Source: Clostridium sp. | GTDB lineage: Bacteria; Bacillota; Clostridia; Lachnospirales; Lachnospiraceae | Direction: 5' to 3' | Assembly (NCBI GenBank): GCA_023664325.1 | Contig: JAMPFS010000060.1 | Span: 1-15,646, forward strand | Length of the DNA stretch: 15,646 nucleotides | Shown: positions 14,430 to 15,646 of the stretch, in pieces | Numbering within the stretch: the stretch's first letter is position 1 | Layout: each line of letters starts with the position of its first letter | Made by a program: the position numbers and the translations under genes | The notes under the pieces: model-generated | Told to the model about the DNA's origin: nothing | Seen by the model: the letters and a program-made list of their open reading frames with translations, nothing else | Databases searched by the model: none

Positions 14430-14936
14430 TTATTGCATAAAACGATTATTCAGTCTTTCAGCCACAAGCGGTGGAACAAAATCCGACACATCCGTGCCGT
14501 AGCTTGCGTACTCCCTAACAATACTGGAGCTTAAATATGCATAGTCAATACTGGTTGTTAAAAAAACCGTATCAATCGTCTCTTTACTTACCTTACGGTT
14601 GCTCTGGGCAATCTGCAATTCATAATCAAAGTCTGTAATTGCGCGGAGTCCCCTTACAATCACAGAAATATCATGCTCACACATATAATCAATCAACAGT
14701 CCGTCAAAACAGATAACAGAAACATTATCAAATTCCCTGATAACCTCTTCTAACATCTGCGTTCGCTCTGCAATCGAAAACAGTGGGTGTTTGGCACTGT
14801 TATTCAGCACTCCAACAATCACCTCATCAAACATGGCAGAACTTCTTTTAATAATATCCAAATGTCCATATGTAACCGGATCAAAACTTCCGGGATAAAT
14901 TGCTCTGCTCAAACTCTTTCCCTCGTTCTTCCTCAC
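14430..14936 (-). CDS. coaD: Phosphopantetheine adenylyltransferase
   Basis: This enzyme transfers AMP from ATP to 4'-phosphopantetheine to make dephospho-CoA, the penultimate step of CoA synthesis. Motifs: AIYPGSFDPVTYGH (12-25, with the T/HxGH nucleotide motif), RGLRAITDFDYE (95-106) and YLSSSIVREYASYG (134-147). Two starts are plausible. GTG at 14936 overlaps the rsmD stop by four bases (GTGA) with GGAG five bases upstream, giving 168 residues. TTG at 14912, with GAGGG seven bases upstream, gives 160 residues, closer to the usual 159-161. I keep the longer one because the stop-start overlap suits an operon, but the extra eight residues are doubtful. rsmD-coaD order is common in bacteria. 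Function is secure. Confidence 0.95.
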   Translation of the reverse strand: MRKNEGKSLSRAIYPGSFDPVTYGHLDIIKRSSAMFDEVIVGVLNNSAKHPLFSIAERTQMLEEVIREFDNVSVICFDGLLIDYMCEHDISVIVRGLRAITDFDYELQIAQSNRKVSKETIDTVFLTTSIDYAYLSSSIVREYASYGTDVSDFVPPLVAERLNNRFMQ

Positions 14937-15484
14937 ACCTTCTCCAAGAAAATGTGTTTGTTTGTCTTATATATCTTCTCCTTCAAAATACGAAACCCCG
15001 GTATATCCGGCTCCGGTAAAAAGGTCTTCAAATCTGCTTCCACAACCACCAACGCTTTGGGGGATAATACAGCATAAAAATCCTGGCTTTGCAAAACCTG
15101 CAGTTCCAAATCCTTGCCATACGGCGGATCCATAAATACAACCTCAAATTTTTCTCCATCCCGCAGCATTTTAAGAGAAGCCATTACACTCTGTCCGAAT
15201 ACCACCGCCTGGCTGTCTAAATGAGTCAATATCAAATTCTCCCGGATGATGGAACATGCCTCCCGGTTTCCTTCCACGAAAACCGCTTCCCTTGCGCCAC
15301 GGCTTAACGCTTCTATTCCAATCCCGCCACTTCCCGCAAATAAGTCCAAAAAACGGATATCGTCTAACTCATCCTGTAACATATTAAACAATGTTTCTTT
15401 GATCCGGTCTGTAGTAGGTCTTGTATCGGTTCCTTTTGGTGCCTTTAATTGTAAATGCTTTGCTTTACCCGCAATCACTCTCAT
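14933..15484 (-). CDS. rsmD: 16S rRNA (guanine966-N2)-methyltransferase
   Basis: This enzyme methylates guanine 966 of 16S rRNA in the small subunit, using S-adenosylmethionine. At 183 residues it has the usual family size. The N-terminal MRVIAGKAKHLQLKAPKG and RPTTDRIKETLFNML block (1-36) is characteristic. The SAM-binding motif is FLDLFAGSGGIGIEALSRGA (45-64), and the catalytic motif is DPPY (119-122). AGGAG lies nine bases before the ATG. It is the first gene of a probable rsmD-coaD-coiled-coil operon. Its stop overlaps the next start by four bases. A predicted promoter lies about 60 bases upstream. Confidence 0.97.
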   Translation of the reverse strand: MRVIAGKAKHLQLKAPKGTDTRPTTDRIKETLFNMLQDELDDIRFLDLFAGSGGIGIEALSRGAREAVFVEGNREACSIIRENLILTHLDSQAVVFGQSVMASLKMLRDGEKFEVVFMDPPYGKDLELQVLQSQDFYAVLSPKALVVVEADLKTFLPEPDIPGFRILKEKIYKTNKHIFLEKV

Positions 15485-15540
15485 AGGGTAACACTCCTGT
15501 TTTATTTATGAAAAACGCATTTTACATAAAGTATCACAAT

Positions 15541-15564
15541 AAATATACCAAAAAATATACCAAA
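15541..15564. repeat. Perfect 12-base tandem direct repeat upstream of rsmD
   Basis: Two adjacent copies of AAATATACCAAA occupy 15541-15552 and 15553-15564. They cover the -10 box and all of the spacer of the predicted rsmD promoter. They may bind a regulator or be a recent slippage duplication. Confidence 0.6.
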
Positions 15565-15570
15565 TGTCGA
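15542..15570 (-). promoter_or_regulatory. Predicted sigma-A promoter of the rsmD operon
   Basis: On the minus strand, TCGACA (15570-15565), 17 bases, then TATATT (15547-15542) predict a start near 15535, about 50 bases before the rsmD ATG. One mismatch in each box. The rest of 15571-15646 shows no gene. Confidence 0.5.
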
Positions 15571-15646
15571 GCCTGATTTTATCCAAGCAGTTCTGAAAGG
15601 AAAACTTTGTTTATAGCCTGCCAAAATTACGAAATGTTTTTATTCA

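Noticed and set aside
15571..15646. 3' end of an upstream gene such as recG
   Set aside because: No open frame or recognisable protein end can be read on either strand within these bases.

Overview
The window looks like a chromosomal core segment of an anaerobic, endospore-forming Firmicute, most likely a Lachnospiraceae-type Clostridia. The basis is a moderate-to-low GC content, strong AGGAGG ribosome binding sites, AT-rich intergenic regions with sigma-A promoters, the sporulation genes spoIIM and ylbJ, and gene neighbourhoods known from Bacillus and Clostridia (xerD next to spoIIM; recA-recX-rny; rsmD-coaD-ylbJ-ylbM/tmcAL). I cannot name the genus from sequence alone.

Layout. (1) Positions 1-1392: a stand-alone chorismate synthase gene, aroC (+), with its own promoter and a bidirectional terminator shared with the convergent neighbour. 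(2) Positions 1392-5312 (-): a three-gene operon of an ABC ATPase, a fused GldF/GldG-type permease-auxiliary protein, and a secreted cell-wall-binding-repeat protein with a degenerate CAP-like domain. This is the least explained part of the window. Its leader has a sigma-A promoter followed almost at once by an intrinsic-terminator-like hairpin. (3) Positions 5359-6974 (-): the tyrosine recombinase XerD and the engulfment protein SpoIIM; spoIIM has a plausible sigma-E promoter. (4) Positions 7035-8822 (-): RNase Y (rny) with tandem promoters and a hairpin at the predicted 5' end of its mRNA. (5) Positions 8823-10573 (-): recA and recX, tightly coupled, with a near-consensus Gram-positive SOS box at the recA start. 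(6) Positions 10574-12969 (+): a divergent promoter region with several inverted repeats, then tmcAL (ylbM) and ylbJ. A sigma-E-like promoter inside the 3' end of tmcAL suggests that ylbJ is switched on separately in the mother cell. (7) Positions 12889-15570 (-): an operon of rsmD, coaD and a large coiled-coil protein of unknown function with a disordered tail. Its intrinsic terminator is embedded in the coding sequence of the convergent ylbJ.

Most genes are housekeeping: aromatic amino acid synthesis, DNA repair and recombination, chromosome dimer resolution, mRNA decay, tRNA and rRNA modification, and CoA synthesis. Two sporulation genes are woven in. I see no CRISPR array, insertion sequence, prophage, tRNA or rRNA. 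The points most worth following up are the Gld-like ABC operon with its degenerate surface protein, the uncharacterised coiled-coil protein of the coaD operon, and the compact regulatory layout: sigma-E promoters, a gene-embedded terminator, and hairpins at predicted mRNA 5' ends.
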